Below are positions 1 to 13,032 of a stretch of DNA of 64,000 bases, one piece after another; positions within the stretch are counted from its first letter, which is position 1; every line of letters begins with the position of its first letter. The stretch covers positions 48,884,151 to 48,948,150 of the forward strand of contig NC_134949.1 of assembly GCF_965638725.1 (NCBI RefSeq), written 5' to 3'. The stretch comes from Aptenodytes patagonicus (Eukaryota; Chordata; Aves; Sphenisciformes; Spheniscidae). Position numbers and translations under genes: made by a program. The notes under the pieces were generated by a model. It was given only the letters and a program-made list of their open reading frames with translations. It was not told where the DNA came from and searched no databases.

Positions 1-1954
1 CTAAGAGAACAGCATTTGTAATTTCTCTACAGGAAGCTCCAGTGAAAAGGGAAGAGATAGTGTACTGAGGTTGCGGTTCCACAACAATCCAGGATCAGCC
101 AAGTATGGCCCTCATGGCCACGTCCTTCTCCTCCTGCATTTATTTGTCTTTCCCTTGAGCTGGGCCTGCCACTTAGCTCGATCCTTTGCTGGGAATATTG
201 ACGTGTTAACGTGCTAGAAAACTATTTTCTTTTGGCTTTGGCTTGTTGGGTTGGCTTTTCAGGGTGGGGAGGTGGGTTAAATTGCACCAGAGGGTGCTAG
301 TTCTTTATGATCCCAGTTGCAAAGGCGCTCAGATTCTATAAAGCATCTCTTAAGATGCTGGGTGTTTGAGATCACACTAAAAAGAAAAGGAGGATAGTAT
401 AGATAATCATATGACCCTTCAGATGCTGGGAACCCCAAGCTGTGCAACGTCGAATGGGCCTCCCACCATGGCCTAGCACACCCTGTAGATCCCGTGCATG
501 GAAAAGTTAGCCCATGTTGGTCATTTGAGCTCTTACAGGATTTTCCTAAAGAAGCCAACTCTATTCCTCATTTCTACTGTCAAACAAAAAGGATGTTCAC
601 ATGAGAACTTCTTCTCGCTGCACCGTTAGATAAAGGCGAGGCCAGGCAGGAGGTCGCATATAACGGGACACAATATCCCTCAGAATTAAGATTTTAAATT
701 TCCTCAGGCAGACAACATATAAAATGTTGCCGCAAGGCATCATGTGCCACAATTTGGAACTCCAATGTCTAATTAGAGGGGGGGAAACATTTTCGATACA
801 CTTAGTCCTTCATTTTAAAAAGATGTTTCTTGTCCGTTTTGTAACTCTCAGCTAAACCAGATACTCTAGATTTTTCTATTCTTATTGCAGTTAAGGAAAG
901 TGATGCCCAACTGCATACCTGTTTACAACCGCTACAGCGTTTTGCAAGTTTAAATTATTAAAAATTAAATTTCAAAATAGAGTAAAAATTACACCATTAC
1001 CACCCAAGGTTTATGCAAGATATTCTCAATCAAGTAGGATAGAGAAATGTATGACTATATTTCTCATAGAACGATAGAATCATTTCAACTAGAAGGCACC
1101 CTGGACGGTATCTGATCCATCCTCATGTTCTAAACAGTCACGATGAAGAAAAGGCTCCAAGGAAGCAAAACGCTTTTATAGTCACAGTTACGGGTGCCAC
1201 CGAAACAATTACTGGGTCCCAGTGTTACAGAAAGAAGTTTGAAGGGCTCTCCTCCAAAACTGATGATGTTCTAAGAATGACCAAAGGTCAGGTAAATGCA
1301 AAAATGGAAAAACGTCTGAGACAAAGATATGAAGTCATATATGTTACATATATGTAACAATTTAGTATGAGGTTTCTTGATTCAGAAAGCAATATTAAAG
1401 TGTTCTTTTTATCAGTCTTCCACTCAGGCTTTACCCAAGCTTTTATACTTTAGTTTACAAAGTGTGTAAAACCATATTTCAGTTAATTCTGAGAGTTTTC
1501 TTGTGAAGTTCATTTAGTTCACAACACAGTTCTGCTGCCCTGCTAAAAGTGCAAAATCTCAAGATCAAACTCAGAGTGAGCCCCCAAACGTCTGGCAAAC
1601 AGCTAGAGAATCTGGCTTTCACACAAACACATCTACTTTCTAGAATGCATTACTATTGCTGTTTACATGAAAAGTCCTCTGAAACTCTGAAATAGTATTT
1701 ATTCATATTAGTAATTATGCACTAAAACATCTGTCAGATAAAATAGGGGAAGGCTCTACTTGGGGACTTTTTTCTCTAAGGACATCTTTTACTATCAGTC
1801 TTCTGGTGTACAGCCATAGTCTATAAAAATCATTTCAAGTGTCAGATTTTTGTAACAGACTAAACTTAGTGGATATGTGACCATACAGAGAACACTTTTT
1901 TAATTTTTAATCAGTTTCTAAACGTTACAATGTACTTCCTCCAACATATTTTTT
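1..1954. other. unique left flank, no gene recognised
   Basis: This stretch is not repeated elsewhere in the window. I see no convincing exon or long ORF. It is AT-rich and CpG-poor (about 30 CpG by hand count) and holds one short CR1 remnant. An 18-bp stretch at 1912-1929 also occurs at 20189-20206, just before copy B. The original breakpoint may therefore lie slightly to the left of the clean repeat start at 1955. Confidence 0.6.
1060..1135 (-). mobile_element. CR1 LINE 3'-end remnant
   Basis: The plus strand reads like the reverse complement of a CR1 3' terminus: a TAGAATCAT-type motif, then a degenerate version of the conserved 'ttggaaggcaccct...gatcat' end. Only about 75 bases are recognisable and it is heavily mutated. 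The call rests on memory of the avian CR1 3' consensus. Confidence 0.6.
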
Positions 1955-2847
1955 GAATTTGCCATTTTATCAGCTTTGGTTTTTCCAGTTGATAACTTCC
2001 GTATTTCAATTTAGATTTTTCTTGTGAAGTGACGCACTCGCTTCATCTCTTTCTCCTGTCTACGTATCGTTCTCCTGTTCTGTTCGCTTCCACGTCTTCT
2101 TGGCTCTGCTGTCCAAATAGATATGCAGAACGTTTTGTGCATAATGTATTAGAGGAAAACTACGTGCTCTTTCAGAAACATTTTAAGAATTAAGCTTTCG
2201 GCGCGAGACACGAGATAGAGGCTCTAATCTCTGCTTTCAAGACGGCTGTAAAATGTATTCACGGTCCTTCGGGCATCTTGTGAAGGGTTTGTAGCCCGAG
2301 TCCTTTTATGAATTTGGACCTCGGCTGATCATCGTTCAGCTATTGCAGATGCTTCACGAGCAGCCAAGCAGAGGGACAAATAGATCGCGCTCATATAGTC
2401 TCTGCTCTGCTTTGCCCAGTGCTACAAGCCAAACCCCACTTCTTGTAGCTCCTCGCTTTAAAGGCGGGCACATCTTTTGCTTTCATGTCAGTAATATGGG
2501 GAAAAACTAGGAATCACGGGCTAGTTAGGCAGGCAAAATTACATGTCTGCAAACAAACAAAACTACTAACTGCTCTGTCAGAGTACTCGGCACTGCTTAG
2601 AATCTCGCGGGTTTTGGTTGGGGGAGTTTTAAGAGCAATTTTGCATTCCCTCGGTGGGGAGCGACATGCCACTTTTACTAAAAAGACTGAACTGTAAAAA
2701 TTTCTCTCAAACAGTTACCTGAATGGTTGTTTTGAACCTGGCGAACGTTTTTGCATGTGGGGTTTTTTTCCTCCAAGTTGGTGCATTGTAAGATCCCGAG
2801 GTATATTTGTCTGTAGAAAAAACATACGCATTGTTTCTTAATTTCAG

Positions 2848-3393
2848 CTACCATTTCAGGAAAGACTCTCTCAGTCTGATGTGTGAATTCAATATTACGT
2901 TGGCTGAGGTGTCAATTAATGCATCGGGTGAGTCATACATCCTCTCTGAAATACAAGCTAGTGTTAAATACAGACTTTCTCTCTAGTACTTTAAAGATCA
3001 TTTGCCATCTTGCAGCGTTTTCAGCAGGCCCACAGGATCTTCCAAACGCGGCGGTTCTGCCACGGACGTCCTTGACTGGAAGAACGTGAATGTTGCTGTG
3101 TTGAAAATCTTCCCAAAGGCATCAGTTGCTGTTAGATTAAGTGAACCCGTAAGCCAGCCTCCTGTTTCATCTCTGGCTGTGCAAGCACTAGATGCAAGGC
3201 AATATTACGGTTGTGTGCTTGGCACTTGATTTTGCGCCAGAGTAAGCTGCCTACTGACGAACCGTTTTCTGTAAAATTTGGTTAAAACTTCATCTCATTA
3301 ATACTCTTGTTTCCTGTTAATTCCAGCTTAATGCCACTGATTCAAATTATTAATTGCCCAATAATCCTACAACTTTCCGTTGATACACAACAT
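2848..3393 (+). other. plus-strand exon-like cluster of unknown identity (copy A)
   Basis: Three segments have good splice-like borders: 2848-2927 (ttaatttcag acceptor, gtgagt donor), 3016-3148 (cttgcag acceptor, gtaagc donor) and 3327-3393 (ttccag acceptor, gtaagt donor). The gaps between them are only 88 and 178 bp. The first is open in a single frame. The second is fully open only in a frame that does not follow from the first, and the joined frame stops inside it. I do not recognise a family. It lies tail to tail with the C12orf50-like gene. It may be a decayed gene end, a noncoding RNA, or chance splice sites. Confidence 0.25.
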
Positions 3394-4783
3394 GTAAGTA
3401 TTACCATAGTTTTCCGTTTGGGTCCAAAATCTCCTCTTTGTGTCAAGCTGATTCCTTTGTTTGGAGCGTTTCCCACCGTACGGCTCAGGTACTGCTGAAA
3501 AGAAAGGTAGCGAAAATGGTAACGGTCGCTCTTGTGACAAAAATGCTGCTCACCTTTTTTTTGAAATGTGCTCTCCTTTTCTTAACCTGGAAATTGGGTA
3601 AGAGGTATTCTTCACATTAAGAACGTTCTCTCTGTAATCTCTCTACCAATCTGTCCACATTTAATCAAAGCAGACATTCAAAGCAAAAAGAAAAGCCCCA
3701 CAACTCTTCGTCCCCGAGACGAAGCAGTGATGTCGGGATTCATTTCACTTCACTTTATTCCTCTTAAAGCGGGGGTTACTCTGTCTGAAGGAGGTTCCTT
3801 TTGTTGGAAATTAAGGCAGGGAGGCACCTCAAGGTGGAGATGCAGCCCAGCTTAAGAGAGGAGACTGCAGCTGGCAAGATGAAATCACTTCCTCAACTTA
3901 GGATTGTTTCAATTATTTGCCACTAAATGCCTTGATGAAGTGACAGATGAAAAACCACAATGATCCAGAGTGACCGTGGAAAGGGAAAGTAGAAAGGCAA
4001 ACAAAACCCAAATGAGGTACTAGATTGCGTGACGCTATAGCAGCAAGTTAAAAAAAAGCGAAAGGTGTAAAATTATGGTTGCATCTGCAACAGACTGCCG
4101 AAAAGAAAGATACAAGACTCAGAATGCCACCTGTAGGCTTCTTGTCAAATTGATGGCATAGTACGTCCTATCAAGAGGACAGTAGAGTATTTCAATCGAT
4201 ACATTTAAATCGAAAACAGACGTTTGAATTAGACCCAAGGCCTTGTTTATTCAAGGTGAGAAATAATCCTAAATAATGGCAATAACCAGAAAGCCATCAC
4301 AATCAAAACTCCAGTGAAATCCTAGTTGTGGCAAAATGCCGCGCAAAGCAAGGTCATTCGTCCCCTGCTGGGAGGAGGAAAAAAGTTGGACAAGAAACGC
4401 TTCTTGAGAGGAGACTGAAACTCTACTGCAAAACTACTTCTAGTACTATTGCTATCAATAGTTAGAGCAAAACGAGAAGCTAAAGGTGGACTATTCCGAG
4501 GTTTATGAAATACTTCAAAAGAAGAAATCACCTAAGAGGTGCTGTAAATAGTGGGGATCAGTACGTTAGTGCACATCAGCGCATCATCGCGTTCATCCCT
4601 CTTTGTTGGCAGAGAAATGAATTCCTGCTGCGACGGTGGCTCAATTACTGCTCATGAATATTCTGTCTGACTAACTGTAAAGCTTTACAAAGCTTTACGT
4701 TTCTGCCTGTGGATACTGCTGCAATCTACTTAGGACAGTTGTGCGGGATCAAATTTAAGAATGCTGCGTAAGCAGGAGCCCAC
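3394..4783. other. gap after the exon-like cluster (copy A)
   Basis: I see no supported gene here. Short ORFs on both strands (for example a 69-codon minus ORF at 4322-4531 that recurs in all copies) have no recognisable similarity and no splice context. The same holds for the equivalents at 21682-23012 and 43503-44833. Confidence 0.5.
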
Positions 4784-6792
4784 CTGTAGATCCGTTGGAC
4801 GTTGGTTCTTGGCTGACGGTGACAGTACGGTAGACTACGTATGCTGATCTTGGAGGTCCTGAAGAATTGGAATAAGTCTTTCTTCCAGTTTCCCTCACGT
4901 AAGGGATAGAAGCAGCAGTTCCATCATCCTTACCCCGACCCCTCTGTCGGTCACCTGGTTTCACTGTGGGGTCGGAAGTGTGAATTCCTAGAAGTGAAAA
5001 AACAAACAGGAATGTTGTGCTATTACTCAGAAGGTGACATATTGCGGGAGACTGGAGGCTGGAAGACAAGATGAAAAAAATGTTCTTTGTGGATAGTCCA
5101 ATCCAAATATATTCAGTTATTTTATTTACCACCGGACGTCCAGCAAGGAGAAGCTGATGCTGAAGTATATTACCTCCATTTTCAAAGGATCTGCGATCTG
5201 TTCTGGGAATACGCTCTGTTGGTGCTCTCCTTCCGGAAGTCTCTGCGCCCCTTTTTGTGTTAGTACGTTTTGTAGGAGTTGTAGTACCCTCACCTGGAAA
5301 GGCAACAGAAAGAATGTTTTAGCTGCTCGTGTGTAAGCCCAGGGAACGGCACTGCCGTTCTCTTCCTCCCACCTCTGTGAGCTAGTGATTAGCTTAGTGC
5401 AATTTCCTGTAACCTCTCGTTTGATATTCTTCTTTCTCTCTTGTTAGTTATTTGGATCCTGTCGAGCGTAGCTGATGCGTAGCTCTCATGCTCTCTAATA
5501 CCATCATGCACAGGTTAAAGAAGACTCTGGCTCCAAAGTAAAGAACCAGCTACACGTTACCGGCTCGTTCTTTAGCTTCTCACTGCTCAGGAACGATATC
5601 TGTGAGCCCTACCTGATGGAATTTATGGTATTTTCAAGATGCGCGTCATCATCGTCCCTAAAGCCTCAGAGAACTAACTCAATTGAAGAAATGCTTTGGG
5701 GAAACATCTCTATCCTTTTCTCTGAATGTATCTAACGGTAAATAAAGACATGTCTTAAAAGCTGTAGTCGTGTATTTGTTACTGATCCCGCGTCTGGAGT
5801 CTAACTGTATCCAAATACTTGCCAGAAATAGCTTTTCAAAACTATTTCAATAACAAACATTTTAAACGTCGAAATAAGAAGAAAACAATTTTGCCCGATT
5901 CTTTTGAGCGGTTTAGGCAGGCAAAGACCGTCAGTCGAAAAAGCATGACACGGAGACAATTTTTCCGTTCCCGCTTTTTATGAGCACATCCTCCTACTCA
6001 ACTCTGCTTTACATAAAACAGTATTATCGCGGTTTTATCCCTGAAATTTACACTACTGTGAAACTAAACAATTTATTTTTTTTTTTAATTAGAAGTAGCA
6101 GGTCATCTTTCTGCCCAGCAATTTTTGATGACTGATCGACTGATGACTCTGGTGTCTTGTTATATTAAGAACATCTCTCCCTCTCCTAAAATGGAATTAG
6201 ATAGTACTTACTCACTAAAGCAACGAATACAGATTTTTCTCGGTCACGCCACTTGGTCAAGAATGAAGGAGAAACGTAGTAAGGGAGGTAAATACTTACT
6301 AATCTGTATTCCTTTGAGCTTGATTCTGTTGGGTAAAGCCCAACATTCAAAACAAAATGGAACTCTTTTGCGGATCTCTTTCAGAAGACGCTTCAAGGGG
6401 GTATTTATTTAATCTAAATTTAGTTCTGTAGAAGTTTGATGTGTCGCTCCATTTCCTCAGCTAGACACCCAAGACAGCCAGCAGCGAGCGCGGAGCACCT
6501 CTGGGAAAGTGACTCATCTCCCCTTTCTTTGGCACTATCTTATGATGCAAGAAATAGCCCCCTAAGAGTGCCTGTCTCTCTCCATTTACAACGCAGAGCC
6601 TAGACGAGAAATTTAAACTACATTCCTAACCTTAGGGGGGTTAAAATTAGACTACACAAATCTTGATCTTGAAGAAAAATTATATGAAAGACCTATGTTG
6701 TGTATCTCAGGACAGTACGCATAGGGTTAATAGCCCATTTCTACCTTTTCCATCTGCAATCGATGCAGGTAGTCACCACGTGTGTGACACTA

Positions 6793-6811
6793 TACACACA
6801 CACACACACAC
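6793..6811 (+). repeat. short CA microsatellite
   Basis: A run of about ten AC dinucleotides followed by atatat, in an intron of the C12orf50-like gene. It is also present near 28645 and 48301 with almost the same length. Confidence 0.8.
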
Positions 6812-9153
6812 ATATATGGGGAAAACTTACTGAGGCACTGTTATGCTCTTTGTAATAGGCTACCTTTTATTGTCACTAAACTAAAAAAGCGTGGAGGCGG
6901 GGCAATCTGTGTAATAGTTTCTCCCTGCAACAGTAGTTTTAAAAGTGGTAAACATTGTCCAAGAAGATGAAAAGTACTTGCCTTTCTGCAAGTCTCGCTC
7001 GGTAGCTTCCAAGGGTAATAGCTCGTTTTCCCGAGGCGAAGACGCAGTTTTTGTGGATTGCTGTTGGTGAGGGTACTGAATCCTGTAATACTCTCCTAGA
7101 CGTACCCCAAGAGGGAAAAAAACCCCAACGTTTACTCTCTTGTCAGCACTGCTGTTTAGGAAAGAGTGGCTAATTTCATATTTACCAGATTTATAGCATA
7201 TTTCCTTTATTGCTCTTTCCTCTTCGATGTCTGCAGCAGTCTTAGGCACCCAGTCAGAAACATCTGTAGGAGATATTTTTAGAAGCTTACTAGGTATCTA
7301 TACAAAGCCCTTCAACACTTCCTGATAATCAAACACCATAAGGAATTCCATTTCGGTCACGGTTTTGGTTTTTCTGACCGCAACCTCTCTTTCTGGACAG
7401 AAAAATGATTCCTTAATGTTAGGCCTTTCCAAGTGCAATGGAATTGCAGTTACCACACGTATTAAGAAGCTAACGTTTGTTGATTTCAAATGCTTCAAAA
7501 ACATCTTCAGTAGCCATTGCCAAAATAATCCTTCTTCCTTTACACCCAAAAGGAAATCTTCTGATTAAGCATGTCAGCAGGGAGTGCTTGTCACAAGACC
7601 TCTGCCCAAAGTTACTCTCCTGTAATGTCTGCCGGCAGAGCTGGTGAAGTGAGTGCTCCTTACCCGTCTCGGTTAAGGCTACTAAGATCAGCAAAGCCCT
7701 ACTTTGTATATTGCTTAAATTAATGCGGCTTACTCAGACTGAAAGCGAGTTAGGAAGCGCTAACAGGCAGCCCTGCCAGCCAACCTGAAGGGCAGGGGGA
7801 AAGTGAAAAGCAGCTTGGGGCTGCCTGAGAACTAGCACAGTAATTTGCGGAGTGCACGCGTGAGAGTCGGTCGTTCTCTGACTTTCGCTCTCCGGGAATG
7901 TGCAATTCACTCCTGCCCTGTGAATCTCTCCTCTCCCAGTGAGATACAGTCAACGGTTTAACTACATTGTAGAAATGAAAAAAAAAAACAAAAAACCAAA
8001 AAACCCACACATACACATTCAGTTAAACTAGTGCAGAGTTTTGCATGGATTCTCTTTGCTAGGTTTAAGAATAACTTTCTGTAATACAATGAGACTGCCT
8101 ACAGAGTTTAGGAAATCAGTTGAACAAATCATTTAAGTGGAAGTCACACAACTCTCTCTTGTGAACAAACCTGTGACTTCACCTTCAGTGACGAGTGCGT
8201 ACAGCCCCTGTTCAACAGTTTGTTTCCCAGCAAAGAAGTACCTGCTTCCTAAACTTGCAATTTCGTCCCCGAATTTCGAGGCATTTTGAGGAGTATTTGA
8301 TGGCCATCTGAACCGTGGAGCACATTTTAAACTCTATTTAATGAAAGAGAGGTAGGTGAATTACAGCCCTATTGAAATATACAGCTAGGCATTTGACAGG
8401 AGTCAGAACGTGCTGCCTCACTCACATCTGGTGACTACCAGTTCCGACACTTTGAAGATTAGCGGGGAACTATTTCAAAAACTTGTCAACAAGTCTTTTC
8501 TAAAAATGTAACGGTTATTGTAATCGATCAGTTGTGAAGTACATTGCGAGAGTCGAAAAAGCCCACTCTACTTGCTTGTAAAAGAAAGAAAAAAACTGTT
8601 TACAGTTCTCTTCCTCTTCATCGTCCTCTTCATCGTCGTCTTCGTCGTTGAGGTTTATAATCAGTGGAGGGTGAATTGGGAATAAAAGATTCTCTTGATT
8701 TCTGAGTGATTCTTGACGATGGGCTGGATGCAGAATCCCTCCTTGGACACCCTGTTGCAACGGGGCATCTGCAGAAAAGAACATTGCATTTATTTTATGA
8801 GGAGGGAACTAGAATATCGCACCCAGGTTGAGACCAGCAGGTATAGTTTTGAAACCATTCTCATACTGAAGGGATCATTAAATAGGCAGGTTGTGCCTTT
8901 TAGGAAAAACCTTCTGCGGAGGTTGGCAAAGGAGCATCTTCCAACTACAGAAAGTATGAAAAAACAGAGAGAGATTGACAACCTCGGGAGACGTGTGATT
9001 AGGAATACCTGGGCTGAAGAGAGCAAATGGGTTGAGGACCCCGCCTGGGCAAATATTTTAAACATGCCGAATAATAGGCAGGCCTGTATCACTCCCCACG
9101 GCATCAGTTTTGAAGAATTTAGCAGTGCTAAGCACAGGATTAGCCCGTTTTAG

Positions 9154-11122
9154 CCTGTAGACTTTTTTTTCCCTATCAATTTTCTGAATCACAGCTCTCT
9201 TGACTAAGTACAAAATGTAGATTTTGAGAAAGACTATGAAGTTCGTGAAAATAATTTACACTGAATCAGGAGAAAGTCAGAAAAGATACTCTTTTCCTTA
9301 GGCCTTTGTATCTACCCATAATGTAATCTACCCAGCAAAACTATTTCAGCACTGGGATAGCATTTTCTGAGAGCCAGGAAATGCAACGGTCCGAAAAGAA
9401 AAATGATGAAAAATGGTGAGTCTGATTGCGTTGTTCAAGCTGACCAACGTGCAGCTATAGACACAATCAGGGTTCTGTGCATTGTATTAAAAACATTGAA
9501 GTTGGATATGTTGTCCAGTTTCAGAGGAATAAGACGAGGCATGGGCATCTTCCTGTATTCCACTTGTTGTTATTCTTGTGCACCTCTTGCTTGCCTACGA
9601 GCAGCGTGTGTATCATATTAAGCCCATTTTAATAACACTGCTGCAGATGGGATTTGTTGTGTCTCAGGCGAGAGAAAGTAAGAGACAACACTTTAGCTTG
9701 GTAGAGCCTTTCTCAGTGTCCCCAACAGGATATTCTCAGCTCCGGGTAGTGTAAGCCAAATCAAACTTAAGTCAGCTTAACAAGATTTCTAAGCATGAAA
9801 ACGAATAAATGCAGTTTTAATGTTTGCAGTGTTCTTGTGGAGCACACGGACTCTGAATTTATGCACATTGCCGTAAAAAGAAAAAGGGTTGCGTCCATTT
9901 TCTCGTTCTGATCGTTGGACGTTGCTCTTCTACAGGATACCCTTGTCCGTAGTGCCTCTTGGGCATAGTCTCTGACTCACACCGCACCCACAAGCGTGCC
10001 TACGTGGTGTTTACGACAGCACTAGCTGCCAGGGGCCGGTGCTGTGGATGTGGGAACTGCACTAAGAGCAGTACGGGCACTCGTCGAAACAGCGCTCAAG
10101 TTCTTGCCGTGGTCCTATGTGGTTAGTTAGGCTCAACACGCCCAGCTATGACAGGCTGCCTTTTCCCGGGGGAACTGCAGGAACACAAGGTGTTTGCTTC
10201 TGACTAGAGGTCTTTCTGGACTTCTCTTCTGACACCTGTCTCCAGCTCCGGAGATCAGGCCCACGAACAACTACAGTTCAGTCCACTTGTTCACGCATCT
10301 GTGACAAGTCACGCTGACTTGCTCTCCCTCCTGCTTCCGCCTGATTTCTGACACCTGTCTTGGTTCCCTGCCCTGGACTCTTTCCCTGTTCCAGGTTCCA
10401 GCTGTCTACCCGGACTCCTGCTAGACAAGAGCTCCTCTTCGAAAGGGAAAAAGGAACCCAACTTACAGTGGTGGTTTTTTCCGTAAATACTCTGACTTTC
10501 AGATACTGTACTGCCCACACACTGTTACTGTACTTCAATAGCCTGCATCCAATGTTCAAGCCTGAAGAATTTATTCAGAACGATGAACTGGAAATACATC
10601 TGCACACACAGCACTGTAATCTGATGTTACCTCTACAAGGGGTGGCTCATCCAGGTAACATGTTGTGCTCCGTCAACAGATATTGCTACTAGCGGCCCTA
10701 CCAACCTCCTCCCCCCACCACACACACTACTTTTTGTTTCTCTTAAGTGGTTACCTGCCTACTAACCATTTTCGCTACTAGAGAGATTTAATCCAGCCAA
10801 TACCCCAGCAAAGCAACAGTCTTCCTCCACGGATCTCAGCAACCTAAACCGCCGTTTGTGACTTTGTCTTTCGTGTAACTGATAGTTAGGAAGATCCGTA
10901 ACATGACAGCTAAACAAGTTGATGTGGCAACCCTACTCAAATGCCAATACAATTCCTTTCTTTGCCTTGAGCTTGCTGGGATAGCACATCATACCGCATC
11001 GGTTTGCCATGGTACATTTCTTGACCTTAACATATATATTACCTAAGCACTGGAAGTAAGCACCGGAAGGACATTTGCGTGTATTAATGAACAAACTGTT
11101 GAGAAAAAAGAGTTCTACTCAC
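9154..11122. other. intron of C12orf50-like gene, nothing further recognised (copy A)
   Basis: Between the acidic exon and the CCCH exon I find no transposon, RNA gene or further exon that I can support. ORFs up to about 110 codons occur on both strands without recognisable similarity. The equivalents are 31006-32974 and 50662-52630. Confidence 0.5.
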
Positions 11123-13032
11123 TGTTGCTAGGTGGCAAAAAAAGTCCATTTATAATACGAGGTTTGCTGTGACGGAAGGCACAACTGATCCTCACACAGC
11201 CTACGGGTTGTGTTTCCCACAAACAGGAGATGTTGCTGTACTTTTGCTGCAGGAGAAAACGGTTTTCAGATATTGTGAATAAAACACTAAAAACGGACTA
11301 AATGGATCAGCACGCGGTGTACTGCTGTGATGAACATACGACTAAGACTTTGCGGGACCACACTCTGATGTTTTGGAACATTTACAGTTATCTTTAAAGT
11401 TATCTTCAGCTCCAGATACCCCTGAAGTTATCTCGAGTTAGGTCTATGGAGCTTTCATGGTGTAAAACTGTTCCTAGATAAGAATAGGAGTAAAGCAGTC
11501 TACTTACTGTGCTGCAGACTTTTCGTGAGATGCTGGGAAGAAAAAAAATCTGTTAGTCACTCAATTGACAGGTGGCCGCCTTTCCGTTCCTGCGCAGTGG
11601 GCTAATCAGGTCAATGTCACATGAAATCTGCTGTGCAAGTGCAAGTCTTAACACTAGCACTCTCTTACTATCAAAGGACGTGGGTCTACGGGAAAATAAG
11701 GAGTAAGAAGCAAAACCCGGGAAGATTCCCAACAAAAACTGAAACACTGAAAGACTGGGAATCGATGTTCTGAGACTACTGTCGTTACACCGCTCACACC
11801 ATCTCCCGGCTGCTTTTATAGGTGACAACCACAAGCCTAATGGGAAAAAAAGGATATCTACGTGGATTTGTTTAATTATTTGTTTAATGGTTGCTGCTTT
11901 ACTCACACATATAATCACAGTGCTGCTCTCCCTCTGTTGATCAATACGTCGCCAGCCAAGAAGTCGGCACACTATCGCAGAGATAGCACGTTCACAACGA
12001 GAGTCACTCTTGTTAGTCATGCTTAAAATTCTTTTTCTGTCGCTCTGCCTTATTAAAGTTTACAGATTTTAGCATCGCCTCTGATTATGCAATTCGCTTC
12101 TAACCCGAGGTATCTTCCTCAAGCACATGATGAACTCATCATTCCAAAGAGGCAACTGCTCATGACCATTACCCTGAACATACAAGCTCAGGTTTATACC
12201 CTGGATATGAACTACATCCCAGCTGAGAGCTGTAAATGCCAGGTTGCCGGGTATTTCTTAGCGACTTTCTGTGTCAGTTTTTAGAGGAAAGCAAAGTCAC
12301 ACTGGGGAATATTTGACTATTCGAAGGTAAGTTTCACCCACTTTTCCAGACATTAGCAGCTGGGTGTAGGAGCAGCATCTCCTACAAAAACACGCCACTT
12401 TTGGGCTGCAGCCAGTACAGCTGGGCCATCCACTGAGACACGCTGGGGTCTGGAGCCAAAGCCCATCTCCCAGGCATTAACGCCTAAATCCCCGATGCTG
12501 GAAGGGATGCAACAACAACGAGCCCTACACCCACCCCTGGATTTTTACCACGTGGCATATAAATATTGCTTTGAAGGGCAAACCCATGTTGAAGGACTTT
12601 GTTTTAAGTACCCGATTTTGCAGAAATTCAGGCAGTGGCTCTAAGCAGAGATGATAAACGTGGCCTATTTATTCAGAATCAATGTAACGTTGATTCAGTA
12701 AGAAAGATGAGCGATGAGTGAACTTTATGCGCGGTTTTTAACTGATGTGTCCCTTGAGTATCGGAGCCCAGTTCGCAGGAGTCCTAATTGCCTGTGGTTT
12801 AGGTGAGCATTAGCTCTTCTCACTGCTGCCGAAAATCAGATCTTTGACCTACAGGTGCGGCCATGACCCAGACAGAGCGACGTATCAACTTCTACCTTTA
12901 CCTAATAAACCTCCCTTTCAACACGGGTGTATCAAGAAAGTCAAGGACACAAACCACTCTAAAAGCTACAGCACTTACCTGTGCGTAGGGGGAATAGAAA
13001 TGGCAAGAGCGGTCATTCCCAACTGCGGCCAT

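Larger units (their letters stand above)
4784..13032 (-). pseudogene. C12orf50-like gene, copy A (lacks two exons)
   Basis: Minus-strand exons in reading order: 13032-12979 (start), 11246-11123 (CCCH finger), 8768-8604 (acidic run), 7263-7186, 7095-6982, 5293-5174 and 4987-4784. All junctions have AG acceptors and GT donors, except one GC donor after 6982, and all phases agree. The products match vertebrate C12orf50 in order. Landmarks are WETQP..GC, KPR.INGLFLPPS, an Asp/Glu run, EERAIKE.CYKSG, EYYR and RTD...FENGG. The 108-bp exon seen at 25671 in B is deleted, with the frame kept. A 96-bp deletion near 4757 removes the final exon's acceptor, so the frame would read a few residues into the old intron. 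It is probably a damaged copy, though an almost full-length protein remains possible. Confidence 0.75.

Noticed and set aside
1330-1366. palindrome around ttacatatatgtaa
   Set aside because: Short AT-rich palindrome in unique intergenic DNA with nothing around it to suggest a function.
11553-12020. 155-codon minus ORF
   Set aside because: No similarity that I can name, composition like noncoding sequence, and it lies in an intron of the C12orf50-like gene.
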